In this document: one piece after another, positions 37,230-47,676 of the stretch
How the letters are laid out: the number at the start of each line of letters is the position of its first letter
Position numbering within the stretch: the stretch's first letter is position 1
Made by a program: the position numbers and the translations under genes
The notes under the pieces: generated by a model
The model's database searches: none
The model's input: only the letters and a program-made list of their open reading frames with translations
What the model was told of the DNA's origin: nothing
Source of the DNA: Xanthomonas sp. NCPPB 1128
GTDB taxonomy: Bacteria; Pseudomonadota; Gammaproteobacteria; Xanthomonadales; Xanthomonadaceae
Length of the DNA: 64,000 bases
NCBI RefSeq assembly: GCF_001043115.1
Contig: NZ_LFME01000019.1
Location: forward strand, 1 to 64,000
Direction: 5' to 3'

Positions 37230-37870
37230 TGCGGCACGCTCTCCTGTCGGAGCGACTCGTCCCCATTTGTGGGATCAGTCGCGACGAGGCGTTACCGGCA
37301 AGTCCCGTCACGACGGAAGTCGCTCCTTGTATCTGGACATGGAGCCCTGATGGCGTTATGTCTACGGTTCTTCTTTTCGTCCGGCACGCAAATCTCAAGC
37401 GAAAGCAAAGGCTTTCGCCCTTACGGGCGAGTTACTTTTCTTTGCTCGCGCAAAGAAAAGGTAACCAAAAGAAAGCGCGCCCTGCCTCGCGCCCTCCGCG
37501 CTAACGCGCTCCGGGTCCGCGTCCATCACGGGGATCCGCGGAAGAAGGGGCATCCTGCCCCTGCCGCGGACGGCGCACATCCCTGTGCGCCGCCCTTCGG
37601 GTTTCTCCCCGCGATGGCCGCCGCTTCGGAAGGGAACCCAGTAAGTCAAAAGCAAGGGCAAGGACAAGAGCCAAAGCTAAGCGACCGCGACTCGCACAGG
37701 GACTCGTGGTGATCGCTGTCCGGGCGCGATGTGGGAGGGACCTGCGTCCCCTTTTGTGGGATCAGGCACGACGGCTTCCGAGGTCAGATCGTCCGCCTAC
37801 TCAGCTCGTCGTGGTTGCATGACAGTTGACTCCCACAAAGGGGAACGCATCGCGGGCGTGCGTCGACCCG
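37230..37870. repeat. Intergenic mosaic of structured repeats
   Basis: The 707-bp gap before hslU holds REP-like variants at both ends and, at 37400-37680, a different element. It includes GAAAG..CTTTC, CGCCCTTACGGGCG and a near-perfect hairpin TTACTTTTCTTTGC/GCAAAGAAAAGGTAA (37432-37464), then CCAAAAGAAAGCGCGCC. I recall closely similar sequence from intergenic regions of many Xanthomonas and Pseudomonas genomes, often mis-annotated as short proteins. The reading frames across it look like shadows. Confidence 0.7.
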
Positions 37871-37873
37871 GAA

Positions 37874-39241
37874 CTACAGGATGTACCGGCTCAGATCCGG
37901 ATCCTGCACCAGCTCGCCCAGGTGCGCATCGACGTAGGCCGCGTCCACGGTGACGCTTTGCCCGTCGCGGTCCGGGGCTTCGTAGCTCAGCGTGTCGAGC
38001 AGGCGCTCGAGCACGGTGTGCAGGCGCCGCGCACCGATGTTTTCCTGGCGCTCGTTGACCAGGAACGCGATCTCCGCCAGGCGCGCGATGGCGTCGTCGG
38101 TGAAGCGCAGGCTCACGCCTTCGGTCAGCAACAGCGCCTCGTACTGCTTGGTCAGCGCGGCCTTCGGTTCGGTGAGGATGCGGATGAAATCGTCCTTCGA
38201 CAGCGCCGACAGCTCCACGCGGATCGGGAAGCGGCCCTGCAGCTCCGGGATCAGGTCGCTGGGCTTGGCCAGGTGGAATGCGCCGGACGCGATGAACAAG
38301 ATGTGGTCGGTCTTGACCGTGCCGTACTTGGTGCTGACGTTGGAGCCTTCCACCAACGGCAGCAGATCGCGCTGCACGCCTTCGCGCGAGACATCGCCAC
38401 CGGTGGCGCCGGCCTCGCTGCGCTTGGCCACCTTGTCGATCTCGTCGATGAACACGATGCCGTGCTGTTCGCAGGCCTCGATCGCCGCCGCGCGCACATC
38501 GTCCTCGTTGACCAGCTTGCCGGCCTCTTCCTCGATCAGCAGCGGGCGCGCGGCCTTGATGGTCAGCTTGCGCGACTGCGACTTGCCGCCGCCCAGGTTG
38601 GAGAACATCTGCCGCAGCTGCTGGCCCATTTCCTCCATGCCCGGCGGGGTCATGATGTCCATGCTGACGTTGACCGCGACGTCCAGTTCGATCTCGCGCT
38701 CGTCCAGCTCGCCGGCGCGCAGCATGCGCCGGAACTTGCTGCGGGTGTCGTTGTCCTGCGCCGACGGCTCGTTGCGCGCGGCTTCGGGATCGAAGCCGAT
38801 GCCGGCGCTGCGCCGCGGCAGCAGCGCATCGAGGATGCGGTCCTCGGCGCGCTCTTCGGCCTGCGTGCGCACGCGGGTCTTGGCCTGCTCGCGGTACAGC
38901 TTGACCGCGGTATCCGCCAGGTCGCGCACGATCTGCTCCACGTCCTTGCCGACGTAGCCGACCTCGGTGAAGCGGGTCGCTTCGACCTTGACGAAGGGCG
39001 CATTGGCCAGCGTCGCCAGGCGCCGCGCGATCTCGGTCTTGCCGACGCCGGTGGGGCCGATCATCAGGATGTTCTTCGGCATCACTTCGTTGCGCAGCGC
39101 GTCGGGCAACTGCATGCGCCGCCAGCGGTTGCGCAGCGCGATCGCCACCGCGCGCTTGGCCTCGTGCTGGCCGACGATGTGGCGGTCCAGCTCCTGCACG
39201 ATCTCGCGCGGGGTCATGGTGGAGGTATCGGGATTTGGCAT
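37874..39241 (-). CDS. hslU: ATP-dependent protease ATPase subunit HslU
   Basis: AAA+ unfoldase that feeds substrates to HslV. The 455-residue product has Walker A at 62-69 (GPTGVGKT), Walker B ([14 protein letters not shown]), an intermediate I-domain, and the C-terminal tail ending RYIL that docks into HslV. The first eight residues (MPNPDTST) are read from a GGGATT-type repeat, so the true start may be the ATG at 39217 ([10 protein letters not shown]). Follows hslV after 99 bp that contain two copies of that repeat. Confidence 0.96.
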   Translation of the reverse strand: MPNPDTSTMTPREIVQELDRHIVGQHEAKRAVAIALRNRWRRMQLPDALRNEVMPKNILMIGPTGVGKTEIARRLATLANAPFVKVEATRFTEVGYVGKDVEQIVRDLADTAVKLYREQAKTRVRTQAEERAEDRILDALLPRRSAGIGFDPEAARNEPSAQDNDTRSKFRRMLRAGELDEREIELDVAVNVSMDIMTPPGMEEMGQQLRQMFSNLGGGKSQSRKLTIKAARPLLIEEEAGKLVNEDDVRAAAIEACEQHGIVFIDEIDKVAKRSEAGATGGDVSREGVQRDLLPLVEGSNVSTKYGTVKTDHILFIASGAFHLAKPSDLIPELQGRFPIRVELSALSKDDFIRILTEPKAALTKQYEALLLTEGVSLRFTDDAIARLAEIAFLVNERQENIGARRLHTVLERLLDTLSYEAPDRDGQSVTVDAAYVDAHLGELVQDPDLSRYIL

Positions 39242-39340
39242 TGGGGATTGGGGATTCGTAAGAGCGGAGGAGGAGAGATCGATGCGTGGCCGGATACCGG
39301 GAGGGAGTCGCTCAGCGAATCCCCACTCCCGACTCCCGAA

Positions 39341-39892
39341 TCACAGCTCTTCGACCACCACGTTGCGATTGGTGTAGATGCAGATGTCGCCGGCGATGTT
39401 CAGCGCTTCGGTGGCGATGGTGCGTGCGTCCAGCGTGGTGTGGCCGAGCAGCGCGCGTGCCGCCGACAGGGCATAGGAACCGCCGGAGCCGATGGCGATG
39501 ATGCCGTCCTCCGGCTCGATCACATCGCCGGTGCCGCTGATGATCAGCGAGGTCTCTTTGTCGGCCACCGCCAGCAGCGCCTCGAGCTTGCCGAGGCGGC
39601 GTTCGGTGCGCCAATCCTTGGCCAGCTCCACCGCGGCGCGGGTCAGCTGGCCGTGCTTCTCCAGCTTGGCCTCGAACAGTTCGAACAGGGTGAACGCATC
39701 GGCGGCGGCGCCGGCAAACCCGGCCAGCACCTGGCCCTCGCGGCCGAGCCGGCGCACCTTGCGCGCATTGCCCTTCATCACGGTGTGGCCCAGGGTCACC
39801 TGGCCGTCGCCGGCCACGGCGACACGGCCATCGCGGCGCACCGACAGGATCGTGGTGGCGTGGAAAACATTGGGGTTCTGACTGGGATCCAT
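39341..39892 (-). CDS. hslV: ATP-dependent protease proteolytic subunit HslV
   Basis: Proteasome-like threonine peptidase. In this 183-residue form the mature N-terminal Thr (in [10 protein letters not shown]) is preceded by about 12 residues ([12 protein letters not shown]), a propeptide-like extension that I recall as common in Xanthomonas HslV. GDGQVTLG and [14 protein letters not shown] are conserved. Pairs with hslU downstream. The 48-bp gap to the DUF3079 gene upstream suggests possible cotranscription. Confidence 0.96.
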   Translation of the reverse strand: MDPSQNPNVFHATTILSVRRDGRVAVAGDGQVTLGHTVMKGNARKVRRLGREGQVLAGFAGAAADAFTLFELFEAKLEKHGQLTRAAVELAKDWRTERRLGKLEALLAVADKETSLIISGTGDVIEPEDGIIAIGSGGSYALSAARALLGHTTLDARTIATEALNIAGDICIYTNRNVVVEEL

Positions 39893-39940
39893 GCGGCCTC
39901 CGGAGCGATGACTCAGGTGTGGGGGCTGGCGGCGCGCGGT

Positions 39941-40171
39941 TCAAGCGTCGCCGGTCGTGGAGGGGGCGTCGCCGAGCCGGGCGTGCGCCGGCCGTGCCGG
40001 ATCGGCGGCGATGCCCCAAGCGACGAACCAGTCATCGCCCTCGGTCTCGATCGGATGCAGCGTGCGCCCGGCGCCGTTGCCGCAGGCCAGGTCGTGTGCG
40101 GCGCAATAGCGGTCGCAGCCCCAGCACAGGCGTTCGGGGTGACGCGGCGCCAGCGGAAAGGGTTTGGCCAT
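39941..40171 (-). CDS. DUF3079-family small protein
   Basis: A 76-residue protein with four cysteines in the N-terminal half (RLCWGCDRYCAAHDLACGNG), spaced as in a zinc or iron-sulfur site. It matches the DUF3079 pattern beginning MAKPFPLAPRHPE. Function unknown. Lies between xerC and hslV in the same direction. Confidence 0.8.
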   Translation of the reverse strand: MAKPFPLAPRHPERLCWGCDRYCAAHDLACGNGAGRTLHPIETEGDDWFVAWGIAADPARPAHARLGDAPSTTGDA

Positions 40172-40266
40172 CGGTACGCCCTCGCGACGTGGGAGGGCAG
40201 TGTCGTCGCGCCTTGATCCAGAACAAGCGCGGAGCGACAGCGGCCGTGTCGGCCGCGATCACCCAG

Positions 40267-41139
40267 TCAGGACTTGCGCTTGGCGCGCGGGTGCGCCGCG
40301 TCGTAGACCTTGGCCAGGTGCTGGAAGTCCAGGTGGGTGTAGATCTGCGTGGTGGCGATGTCGGCATGGCCCAGCAATTCCTGCACGCCGCGCAGATCGC
40401 CCGAGGATTCCAGGATGTGACTGGCGAAACTGTGCCGCAGCATGTGCGGATGCACGTGCTTGAACAGGCCCTGGCGCCCGGCCAATTGCTTGATCCGGAT
40501 CTGCACCGCACGCGCGCCGATCGGCGCCCCGCCCCGCCCCGGGAACACCGGCGCGGCGGCCTCGCCCCGGCTTTCCTCGCGCCACGCCAGCAGCGCGGTG
40601 CGCGCATGCGAGCCGACCGGCACCAGCCGCTGCTTGTTGCCCTTGCCCAGCACGCTGACCATGCCGGCGACGAAATCCAGATCGCGCCAGCGCAGCGCGC
40701 ACAACTCGCTCAGGCGCAGGCCGGAGGAATAGAACAGCTCCAGCAGCGCGCGGTCGCGCAGGCCCAGCGGCGCATCGGTCGGCACTTCGACCAGGCGCAC
40801 CGCCTCGTCGGCGTCGAGCACCTGCGGCAGCTTGCGTGGCGCCTTCGGCGCGCGCAACGCCGCGGCCGGGCTGGTGGCGATGCGGCCGTGCTTGAGCAAC
40901 CACGCATAGAAGCTGCGGCACGCCGACAACCGCCGCTGCAGGCTCTTGGGCGACAGCCCGCGACGGTGTTCGGCGGCGATGAAGTTGCGCAGTTGCGCGG
41001 CATCGAGCGCGGCGGGTTCGCCGAGCAGGTTGGCCGCGGCCCACGCCTCCAGCGCCGCCAGGTCGCGCCGGTACGCGTCCAGGGTATGCGCGGACATGCG
41101 CCGCTCGACCTGCAGGTAGGCGAGGAAGGCGGGGATCAT
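40267..41139 (-). CDS. xerC: Site-specific tyrosine recombinase XerC
   Basis: Resolves chromosome dimers at dif with XerD. The 290-residue product has a SAM-like N-terminal core-binding domain and the catalytic residues of the family: Arg in [12 protein letters not shown], His-x-x-Arg in [10 protein letters not shown], His in [10 protein letters not shown] and the nucleophile Tyr in QIYTH. The dapF-DUF484-xerC order is the same as in E. coli, which supports XerC rather than XerD. A 223-bp gap precedes it. Confidence 0.95.
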   Translation of the reverse strand: MIPAFLAYLQVERRMSAHTLDAYRRDLAALEAWAAANLLGEPAALDAAQLRNFIAAEHRRGLSPKSLQRRLSACRSFYAWLLKHGRIATSPAAALRAPKAPRKLPQVLDADEAVRLVEVPTDAPLGLRDRALLELFYSSGLRLSELCALRWRDLDFVAGMVSVLGKGNKQRLVPVGSHARTALLAWREESRGEAAAPVFPGRGGAPIGARAVQIRIKQLAGRQGLFKHVHPHMLRHSFASHILESSGDLRGVQELLGHADIATTQIYTHLDFQHLAKVYDAAHPRAKRKS

Positions 41140-41362
41140 GAGCAGCAGCCGGCGCCTGCCAGGTCTCGGGCCATTGGCCTCGCGCGGTGCAGCGACCGCG
41201 CTGCGGTGGAGTCTTGCCGCCTTGCATGCCGCGACATGGCGACAGCGGTGGCGACACGACGCGCGGGGCGGGCAATGACGAGCGCGCAGCGCTGGCGCAC
41301 GAGGCCAGCGGCTGCGATGTCGTCCCGGGCCGCGGGTCCCGGGTCCCGGGTCCCGGCCGCCC

Positions 41363-42028
41363 TCATCGCTGCAACGCCACCGCCAGCGCCTCGCCCATCA
41401 TGCGCAGGAACAAGGTGCCCATGCCGGGATAGAACCGGTTCGGGTCGCGGCTGCCGACCGCGATCAGGCCCAGGCCCGGCAGCGGCAGCAGCGCGGTGGA
41501 CTGCACCTCGTCCACGCGCTCGCCGTACAGCAGCGCCTGCTTCTCCGGTTGCAGGCGGCCGCAGATCGGCTCGCCGTCCTTCAGGCAATCGCGGAACGGC
41601 GCCAGCCGCGCATCGTCGGCCGCCAGCACCTGCAGCCACGGCGCCTGCTCCAGGCCGGGCAAGGGCTGCAGCAGCACGATGCTGACCAGGTCGCCCTGGA
41701 AATCCTCCTGCAGCGAGGCGGCCATCGCGCGCACGCTGTCGGCGGCGCTGCGCTGGCGCATCAGCGCCAGGGTCAACTGATGGGTGCGCACCGCCAGCCG
41801 TTCGTTGACCTGCGCGTTGGCGGCCAGGTCGGCCAGCCGCCGCGACAGTTCGCGGTTCTTGTCGCGCAGCACTTCCAGCTGGTAGCTGGCCAGCGACGCG
41901 GTGGGGCCGTCGTCGCGCGGCACCACCAGGGTCAGCGCCAGATCGGGAAACTGTTTCAGGAAGCCGGGATGGCGCCGCAGCCATGCTGCCACCTCGTGCG
42001 CGCCGAGCTTGTCGTGGCTGTCGCTCAT
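41363..42028 (-). CDS. DUF484-family protein
   Basis: A 221-residue cytoplasmic protein, the homologue of E. coli YigA, which lies between dapF and xerC. It opens with the family pattern [20 protein letters not shown], continues into a heptad-rich helix (about 50-90), and ends in a GAF-like domain. Its ATG overlaps the dapF stop (ATGA). Role unknown, although the conserved placement is strong. Confidence 0.93.
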   Translation of the reverse strand: MSDSHDKLGAHEVAAWLRRHPGFLKQFPDLALTLVVPRDDGPTASLASYQLEVLRDKNRELSRRLADLAANAQVNERLAVRTHQLTLALMRQRSAADSVRAMAASLQEDFQGDLVSIVLLQPLPGLEQAPWLQVLAADDARLAPFRDCLKDGEPICGRLQPEKQALLYGERVDEVQSTALLPLPGLGLIAVGSRDPNRFYPGMGTLFLRMMGEALAVALQR

Positions 42029-42879
42029 CGGATCCATTCTCCATCGAAGACGAACGTCGCCGGCCCGGACATCACCACCGGCGCGGTATCGTCCGGCCAC
42101 TGCACCCGCAGTTCGCCGCCGGGCAGGGTGACGCGCACGTCGCGCTCGACCCGGCCGCGCTGCATCATCACCGCGGCCGCCGCGCAGGCGCCACTGCCGC
42201 AGGCCAGGGTCTCGCCGACGCCGCGCTCGTACACGCGCAGGCGCAGGTGGCCGCGGTCGATCACCTGCACGAAGCCGACGTTGACCGAATCCGGGAACGA
42301 GGCGTGCTGCTGCAGCAACGGGCCCAGGCGCTCCACCGGCGCCGCATCGACCAGGCCCACTTCCAGCACCGCGTGCGGGTTGCCCATCGACACCGCGCCG
42401 AAGCGCACGCTGCCGCCCTGCAGCGGCAGCACGTACTCGTCGCGCGCGCGCGGGAAACCGACCAGCGGCACGTCCTCCGGCGCGAAGCGCGGCACGCCCA
42501 TCGCCACGGCGAATGCGCCGTCGGCACCGCGCGTGATGTGGTGGCTGCCGGCGGGGCTTTCGATCACGAAGTCCGTGCCGCTCGCACTGCCGTCGCGCAC
42601 CAGCCAGGCGGCGACGCAGCGCGCGCCGTTGCCGCATTGCCCGGCGGCGCTGCCGTCGGTGTTCCAGATGCGGTAGCTGGCGACCGCCGCAGCATCGCGC
42701 GGCGGTTCGATGGTCAGGATCTGGTCGCAGCCGACGCCGAAGTGGCGGTCGGCCAGGCGCACCGCCAATGCGGCGTCCGGCGGCGGGGTGCCGTCGCGCA
42801 GGTCGAGCACCACGAAATCGTTGCCCGCGCCCTGCATCTTGCTGAAACGCAGGCGCGCGTCGTGGCGGGCCTCACTCAT
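42025..42879 (-). CDS. dapF: Diaminopimelate epimerase
   Basis: Converts LL- to meso-diaminopimelate for lysine and peptidoglycan. The 284-residue product has the two catalytic cysteine regions, GQCGNGARC and ACGSGACA, and the opening [14 protein letters not shown]. Start chosen at the ATG before [13 protein letters not shown]; an ATG six bases upstream is possible. The first bases overlap the 3' end of the lptM gene by 8 nt. Confidence 0.97.
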   Translation of the reverse strand: MSEARHDARLRFSKMQGAGNDFVVLDLRDGTPPPDAALAVRLADRHFGVGCDQILTIEPPRDAAAVASYRIWNTDGSAAGQCGNGARCVAAWLVRDGSASGTDFVIESPAGSHHITRGADGAFAVAMGVPRFAPEDVPLVGFPRARDEYVLPLQGGSVRFGAVSMGNPHAVLEVGLVDAAPVERLGPLLQQHASFPDSVNVGFVQVIDRGHLRLRVYERGVGETLACGSGACAAAAVMMQRGRVERDVRVTLPGGELRVQWPDDTAPVVMSGPATFVFDGEWIR

Positions 42880-43123
42880 TCCCATTGGTGGGCATGGTGG
42901 TGTCGTTGGCCGGCGGGCGCTGCCCGTCCACCGGCTGCGCCTGTCCGGCGGGATCGGTGGTCGCCGGCGGCGTCGCATCCGGTGAGGGCGTGGCGGGCGC
43001 GGCTTCCACCGGCACCGGCTTCTGCGGCATCACCAGCGGCCCCTTGTTGCCGCAGCCGGCCAGGGCCAGCAGTGCAGCGGCGGAAAGAACGAGACGGATC
43101 GGAGAAGAGGACGATGTGCTCAT
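42872..43123 (-). CDS. lptM: LptM-like small lipoprotein
   Basis: An 83-residue lipoprotein with lipobox LAGC immediately followed by the family core [10 protein letters not shown] and a Pro/Ala/Thr-rich tail. In E. coli, LptM (YifL) stabilises disulfide maturation of LptD and lies directly beside dapF. The gene placement and core motif match. Start chosen at the ATG that opens the signal peptide. Confidence 0.88.
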   Translation of the reverse strand: MSTSSSSPIRLVLSAAALLALAGCGNKGPLVMPQKPVPVEAAPATPSPDATPPATTDPAGQAQPVDGQRPPANDTTMPTNGNE

Positions 43124-43184
43124 GCGCCGAGTATAGCCACACCGGCATGAACCGGCTGTGCCGCGGTCGCGCAATGCGCCGCGC

Positions 43185-43565
43185 TCACTCGCGCGGCGGT
43201 TCGGGCCGCCACCACAGCCACAGCGCCACCGCACTCATGCAGCCGATCGCCAGTACCTGCACCCACAACCGGTGCACGAACAGCAGCAGCACCAGCGCGC
43301 ATGCGGCCATGGTCAGTGTCGCCATCCATTTGCCGCGCCGGCTGACCGCGCCATGCCGTTCCCAGTCGCGGATGCTGCGGCCGAAACGCGGATCGCGCAG
43401 CAGGCGCCGGCGCAGCCGCGGCGAACCGCGCGCGGCGGCATAGGCGGCGATCAACACGAACACCGTGGTCGGCAAGCCCGGCACGAAGATGCCGACGATG
43501 CCGGTCGCCAGGCTGGCATAGGCCAGAAGCCACCAGGCCCAGCGGAAACGGGAGTGCGTGCGCAT
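43185..43565 (-). CDS. DUF454-family membrane protein (YbaN-like)
   Basis: A 126-residue inner-membrane protein with three to four hydrophobic segments and the family pattern GIVGIFVPGLPTTVFVLIAA, followed by RRLLRDPRFGRSIRDWERHGAV. Function unknown; the homologue YbaN is upregulated in some iron and haem contexts. Upstream lies a REP pair (43648-43712). Confidence 0.88.
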   Translation of the reverse strand: MRTHSRFRWAWWLLAYASLATGIVGIFVPGLPTTVFVLIAAYAAARGSPRLRRRLLRDPRFGRSIRDWERHGAVSRRGKWMATLTMAACALVLLLFVHRLWVQVLAIGCMSAVALWLWWRPEPPRE

Positions 43566-43647
43566 CGCGCCATCATAAGCCCGCGTCGGCGCGCACTGGC
43601 GTCGACCCGACGACTGACGCGACCGCCGGACGCGTGCAGCAACGGCT

Positions 43648-43712
43648 GTAGGAGCGGCTTCAGCCGCGACGGGCGTTACCGATAACGCCGTCGCGGCTGA
43701 AGCCGCTCCTAC
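43648..43712. repeat. REP inverted pair
   Basis: GTAG-type REP at 43648-43670 and its inverted copy at 43690-43712 around a 19-bp spacer. It lies between two minus-strand genes and would form a long hairpin in the prolyl oligopeptidase transcript. It may also separate that transcript from the DUF454 gene. Confidence 0.85.
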
Positions 43713-43865
43713 GACCGCAGTCTTTCGTGGTCGCTGGAGCACACCGTTGGTCGCGAAGAAAGACGTCACCGGCCAATCGGACTTCGGCGCAGCCGGGACC
43801 GGCGCCCATCCCGCACAACATCAGCGCCATCGGCCAGCCCGCAGGCCAGCCGATGCGCACCCCAC

Positions 43866-45995
43866 TCACTTGGCCGGCGACTCCACGCCCAGCTGGTCCA
43901 GCATGAAGGCATAGGACTCGGCCATTTCGCGGTAACGGCGGAAGCGGCCGGACTTGCCGCCGTGGCCGGCTTCCATGTTGACGCGGAACACGATCGGCTG
44001 GCTGCCGGTGTCGTTCTCGCGCAGCTTGGCCACCCACTTGGCCGGCTCCCAGTACTGCACCTGCGAGTCCCACAGGCCGGTGCCGACGTACATCGCCGGG
44101 TAGGCCTGGCGGGTGACGTTGTCGTAGGGCGAGTAGCTGAGCATGTAGTCGTAGTACACCTTCTGCTCCGGATTGCCCCACTCGTCGTACTCGTTGGTGG
44201 TCAGCGGGATGCTCGGGTCGAGCATGGTGGTGACCACGTCCACGAACGGCACCTGCGCCACCAGCACGCGGTAGTCCTTGGGCGCCATGTTCGCCACCGC
44301 ACCCATCAGCAGGCCGCCAGCGCTGCCGCCGGCCGCGGCCACGCGGTCCGGGGCGGCGTAACCCTGCTGCACCAGCCCGCGGGTGACGTCGATGAAGTCG
44401 GTGAAGGTGTTCTTCTTGTGCAGCAGCTTGCCCTGGTCGTACCAGTCGCGCCCCATCTCCTGGCCGCCGCGGATGTGCGCGATGGCGTAGACCACGCCGC
44501 GGTCGAGCAGGCTCACCACCGGCAGGTTGAACGCCGGATCGGTGGACATGCCGTAGCTGCCGTAGGCGTACTGGTACAGCGCGGCGCTGCCGTCCTTCTT
44601 GAAGCCTTTCTTGTAGACCAGCGACACCGGCACCTTGACCCCGTCGCGCGCGGTCACCCAGACGCGCTCGGTCTGGTACTTGCTGGCGTCGTAACCGATC
44701 ACCGGCTGCTGCTTGAGCAGCTTGCGCTCGCCGGTACGGGTGTTGAGTTCGTAGGTGGTGGCCGGGGTGGTCAGCGAGGTGTAGCTGTAGCGCAGCCACG
44801 GCGTGTCCGGCTCGGCGTTGATCGACAGGCCCATCGAGTACGCCGGCTCGTCGGCCTTGACGTATTCCTCCTTGCCGTCGGCGAAGTGCAGGCGGATCCG
44901 TTCCAGGCCGTCGGAGCGCTCGGCGATGGCGGTGAAGCCGTCGAACAGCTCGAAGCCGTCGATGAACACCTTCTCGTCGTAGGGCAGCCAGCTCTGCCAC
45001 TGGCTGCGCGAGGTAGCGCCATCTGGTGCAGTCATCAGCGCGTAGTTCTTGGCCTTCCAGTTGGTGCGGATCACCCAGCGGCCGTCGAAGTGGTCGGCGT
45101 GGTACTCGACGTCGCGCTCGCGCGGCGCCAGCACGGTGAAGCGCTGCGGATCGGCGGCCGGCGCATAGCGCTGCTCGGAAGACACGGTGCTTTCGACACC
45201 GATGACGATGTACTTGTCGTCGCGGGTGCGGCCCACCCCCATGTAGAAGCTGTCGTCCTTTTCCTCGTAGACCAGTACGTCCTGCGCGGCCGGCGTGCCC
45301 AGCACGTGCTTCTTGACCCGCACCGTCAGCAGCGTCTCCGGATCGTTCTCGACGTAGAACAGGGTCTTGTTGTCGTCGGCCCAGACCACGTCCGGCGACA
45401 CGCCGGGAATGCGGTCGCCGTAGACCTCGCCGGTGTCCAGGTTCTTGAAGCGCACCACGTACTGGCGGCGGCCCACGTCGTCCTCGGTCCAGGCCAGAAT
45501 GCGGTTGTCCTGGCTGACCGCTGCGTCGCCCACGCTGAAGTAGCCCTTGCCGGCGGCCATAGTGTTGACGTCGAGCAGGATCTCCTCCGGCGCCTCCATG
45601 CTGCCCTTGCGGCGCGCCTGGATCGGATAGTCCTTGCCGCTCTCGTAGCGGGTGTAATACCAGTAGCCGCGCTCGCCGTACGGCACGCTGCTGTCGTCCT
45701 GCTTGATGCGGCCGACGATCTCCTCGTACAGCCGGTCTTCCAGCGGCTGCAGCGGCTTCAGCACCTGGTCCGCGTAGGCGTTCTCGGCATTGAGATAAGC
45801 CAGCATCTGCGGATTCTTGCGCGCATCGTCGCGCAGCCAGTAATAAGCGTCCTGGCGGACGGCGCCGAACGGCGCCTTGACCGCATGCGGCTGCTTGGCC
45901 GGATGCGGCGGGGTCGCCGCAGCGGCGGAGGCGGAGGAAGCGAAGGAGGCGGTCATGAGCAGGACAAGGCTCGCTAGCAAGGGGCGGTGAGGCAT
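43866..45995 (-). CDS. Exported S9 family peptidase (oligopeptidase B-like)
   Basis: A 709-residue serine peptidase with a cleavable signal peptide (LLASLVLLMTASFASSASA), a beta-propeller that restricts access, and a C-terminal alpha/beta hydrolase domain: Ser in GGSAGGLLMG, Asp in the VGTGLWDSQV region, His in EAGHGGKSGR. The RGGQEMGRDWYDQGK block is typical of oligopeptidase B, which cleaves after Arg or Lys. The signal peptide implies a periplasmic enzyme. The 431 bp upstream, divergent to the aminotransferase gene, shows no gene. Confidence 0.93.
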   Translation of the reverse strand: MPHRPLLASLVLLMTASFASSASAAAATPPHPAKQPHAVKAPFGAVRQDAYYWLRDDARKNPQMLAYLNAENAYADQVLKPLQPLEDRLYEEIVGRIKQDDSSVPYGERGYWYYTRYESGKDYPIQARRKGSMEAPEEILLDVNTMAAGKGYFSVGDAAVSQDNRILAWTEDDVGRRQYVVRFKNLDTGEVYGDRIPGVSPDVVWADDNKTLFYVENDPETLLTVRVKKHVLGTPAAQDVLVYEEKDDSFYMGVGRTRDDKYIVIGVESTVSSEQRYAPAADPQRFTVLAPRERDVEYHADHFDGRWVIRTNWKAKNYALMTAPDGATSRSQWQSWLPYDEKVFIDGFELFDGFTAIAERSDGLERIRLHFADGKEEYVKADEPAYSMGLSINAEPDTPWLRYSYTSLTTPATTYELNTRTGERKLLKQQPVIGYDASKYQTERVWVTARDGVKVPVSLVYKKGFKKDGSAALYQYAYGSYGMSTDPAFNLPVVSLLDRGVVYAIAHIRGGQEMGRDWYDQGKLLHKKNTFTDFIDVTRGLVQQGYAAPDRVAAAGGSAGGLLMGAVANMAPKDYRVLVAQVPFVDVVTTMLDPSIPLTTNEYDEWGNPEQKVYYDYMLSYSPYDNVTRQAYPAMYVGTGLWDSQVQYWEPAKWVAKLRENDTGSQPIVFRVNMEAGHGGKSGRFRRYREMAESYAFMLDQLGVESPAK

Positions 45996-46426
45996 CTAAT
46001 GGGGCTCCGGCGGCGGTAACGCAACGGGACGCGCCGCCCTCGACGGGCGGCGGCAGCGGGCGGGCGCCGCGCAGTGCCGGCCGAGTCTCCCTGCAACGCC
46101 GCGCCGTGGCAAGCGCGTTGCCATGGCGGAGCCGGCGATATGCCGGGACGTGAGGTGTGGACGCGGCGTGCGCCACTGCCTGCGGCGCCGCGCCGATGGC
46201 GTGTGGCGTGGCCTTGGCCGGGGCCAATGCGACGCGTGCGGCGTCGCGCAGCATGGCGAACGGCAGCCGGCGCGCAGTCGACCTGGCTAGCGAGCAACGA
46301 CAACGCGTGTCGCGTCATCCGACGCCAGTCGGTGACACGCCCGACCCGGCCGGGACGCAGTCAAGCGCGTCGTCCCCGCTCACGCCCATAACACCCGATG
46401 CGGCGCGCTCCACTATCATCGGCGGC

Positions 46427-47638
46427 ATGGCTTCCCTTCCCGGCGACACTTCCCGCGTCTCGCCCGCCGCGCCCGGCTACAGCCAGCGCAGCCGCGAGAT
46501 CGAGCCCTTCCACGTGATGGCGCTGCTGGCCCGCGCCAACGAACTGGAGCACGCCGGCCACGACGTGATCCACCTGGAGATCGGCGAACCGGACTTCACC
46601 ACCGCCGCGCCGATCGTCGCCGCCGGCCAGGCTGCGCTGGGTGCCGGCCACACCCGTTACACCGCCGCGCGCGGCCTGCCCGCCCTGCGCCAGGCGCTGG
46701 CGGACTTCTACCGGCAGCGCCACGACGTCGACCTGGATCCGGCACGCATCCTGATCACCCCCGGCGGCTCCGGGGCCCTGCTGCTGGCCAGCGCGCTGCT
46801 GGTCGATCCCGGTCGCCACTGGCTGATGGCCGACCCCGGCTATCCGTGCAACCGCCACTTCCTGCGCCTGGTCGAAGGGTCGGCGCAGTTGGTGCCGGTC
46901 GGCCCGGACAGCCGCTACCAGCTGACCCCGGACCTGCTGCAGCGGCACTGGAACGCGGACAGCGTCGGCGCGCTGGTGGCCTCGCCGGCCAACCCCACCG
47001 GCACCGTGCTGTCGCGCGCCGAACTGGCCGCACTGTCGCAGACGCTGCACGCCCGCGGCGGACACCTGGTGGTGGACGAGATCTACCACGGCCTGAGCTA
47101 CGGCATCGACGCGCCCAGCGTGCTGGAGGTCGACGACGCCGCCTACGTGCTCAACAGCTTCTCCAAGTACTTCGGCATGACCGGCTGGCGCCTGGGCTGG
47201 CTGGTGGCGCCGCGCGCGGCGGTGCCGTCGCTGGAGAAGCTGGCGCAGAACCTGTACATCAGCGCGCCCAGCATTGCCCAGCACGCGGCGCTGGCCTGTT
47301 TCCTGCCGGAGACGCTGCATATCCTGGAAGCGCGCCGCGCCGAATTCGCGCAGCGCCGCGACTACCTGCTGCCGGCGCTGCGCGCGCTCGGCTTCCGCAT
47401 CGAGGTCGAGCCGGAGGGCGCGTTCTACCTGTACGCCGACGTCTCCGATTTCACCGACGATGCGCAGGCGTTCTGCGCGCACTTCCTGGAGACCGAGCAC
47501 GTCGCCTTTACCCCCGGCGTGGATTTCGGTCGCCACCGCGCCCGCCAGCATGTGCGCATCGCCTATACCCAGAGTCTTCCGCGGCTGCAGGAAGCGGTGG
47601 CGCGGATCGCGCGCGGGCTGTCACGCTGGGCGCGCTGA
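46427..47638 (+). CDS. PLP-dependent class I aminotransferase
   Basis: A 403-residue fold-type I aminotransferase. The PLP lysine lies in NSFSKYFGMTGWRLGW; other conserved blocks are IHLEIGEPDFTT, SPANPTG and the carboxylate-binding Arg near the C-terminus (VRIAYT). It most resembles aspartate/alanine-type enzymes annotated AlaA or AspC; substrate not resolved. The start at 46427 follows the GGCGGC leader. A GNAT gene follows after 38 bp in the same direction. Confidence 0.9.
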   Translation: MASLPGDTSRVSPAAPGYSQRSREIEPFHVMALLARANELEHAGHDVIHLEIGEPDFTTAAPIVAAGQAALGAGHTRYTAARGLPALRQALADFYRQRHDVDLDPARILITPGGSGALLLASALLVDPGRHWLMADPGYPCNRHFLRLVEGSAQLVPVGPDSRYQLTPDLLQRHWNADSVGALVASPANPTGTVLSRAELAALSQTLHARGGHLVVDEIYHGLSYGIDAPSVLEVDDAAYVLNSFSKYFGMTGWRLGWLVAPRAAVPSLEKLAQNLYISAPSIAQHAALACFLPETLHILEARRAEFAQRRDYLLPALRALGFRIEVEPEGAFYLYADVSDFTDDAQAFCAHFLETEHVAFTPGVDFGRHRARQHVRIAYTQSLPRLQEAVARIARGLSRWAR

Positions 47639-47676
47639 GACGACCCGCCACACTGCAAAGCGCATTGAGCCTTCTC

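Noticed and set aside
37269-37712. Possible small protein in the repeat region before hslU
   Set aside because: It coincides with the structured repeat, has no domain, and follows the hairpins rather than codon bias.
41334-41356. GGGTCCC repeated three times before xerC
   Set aside because: Short simple-sequence tract of 23 bp in a gap; no sign of phase variation or a gene affected.
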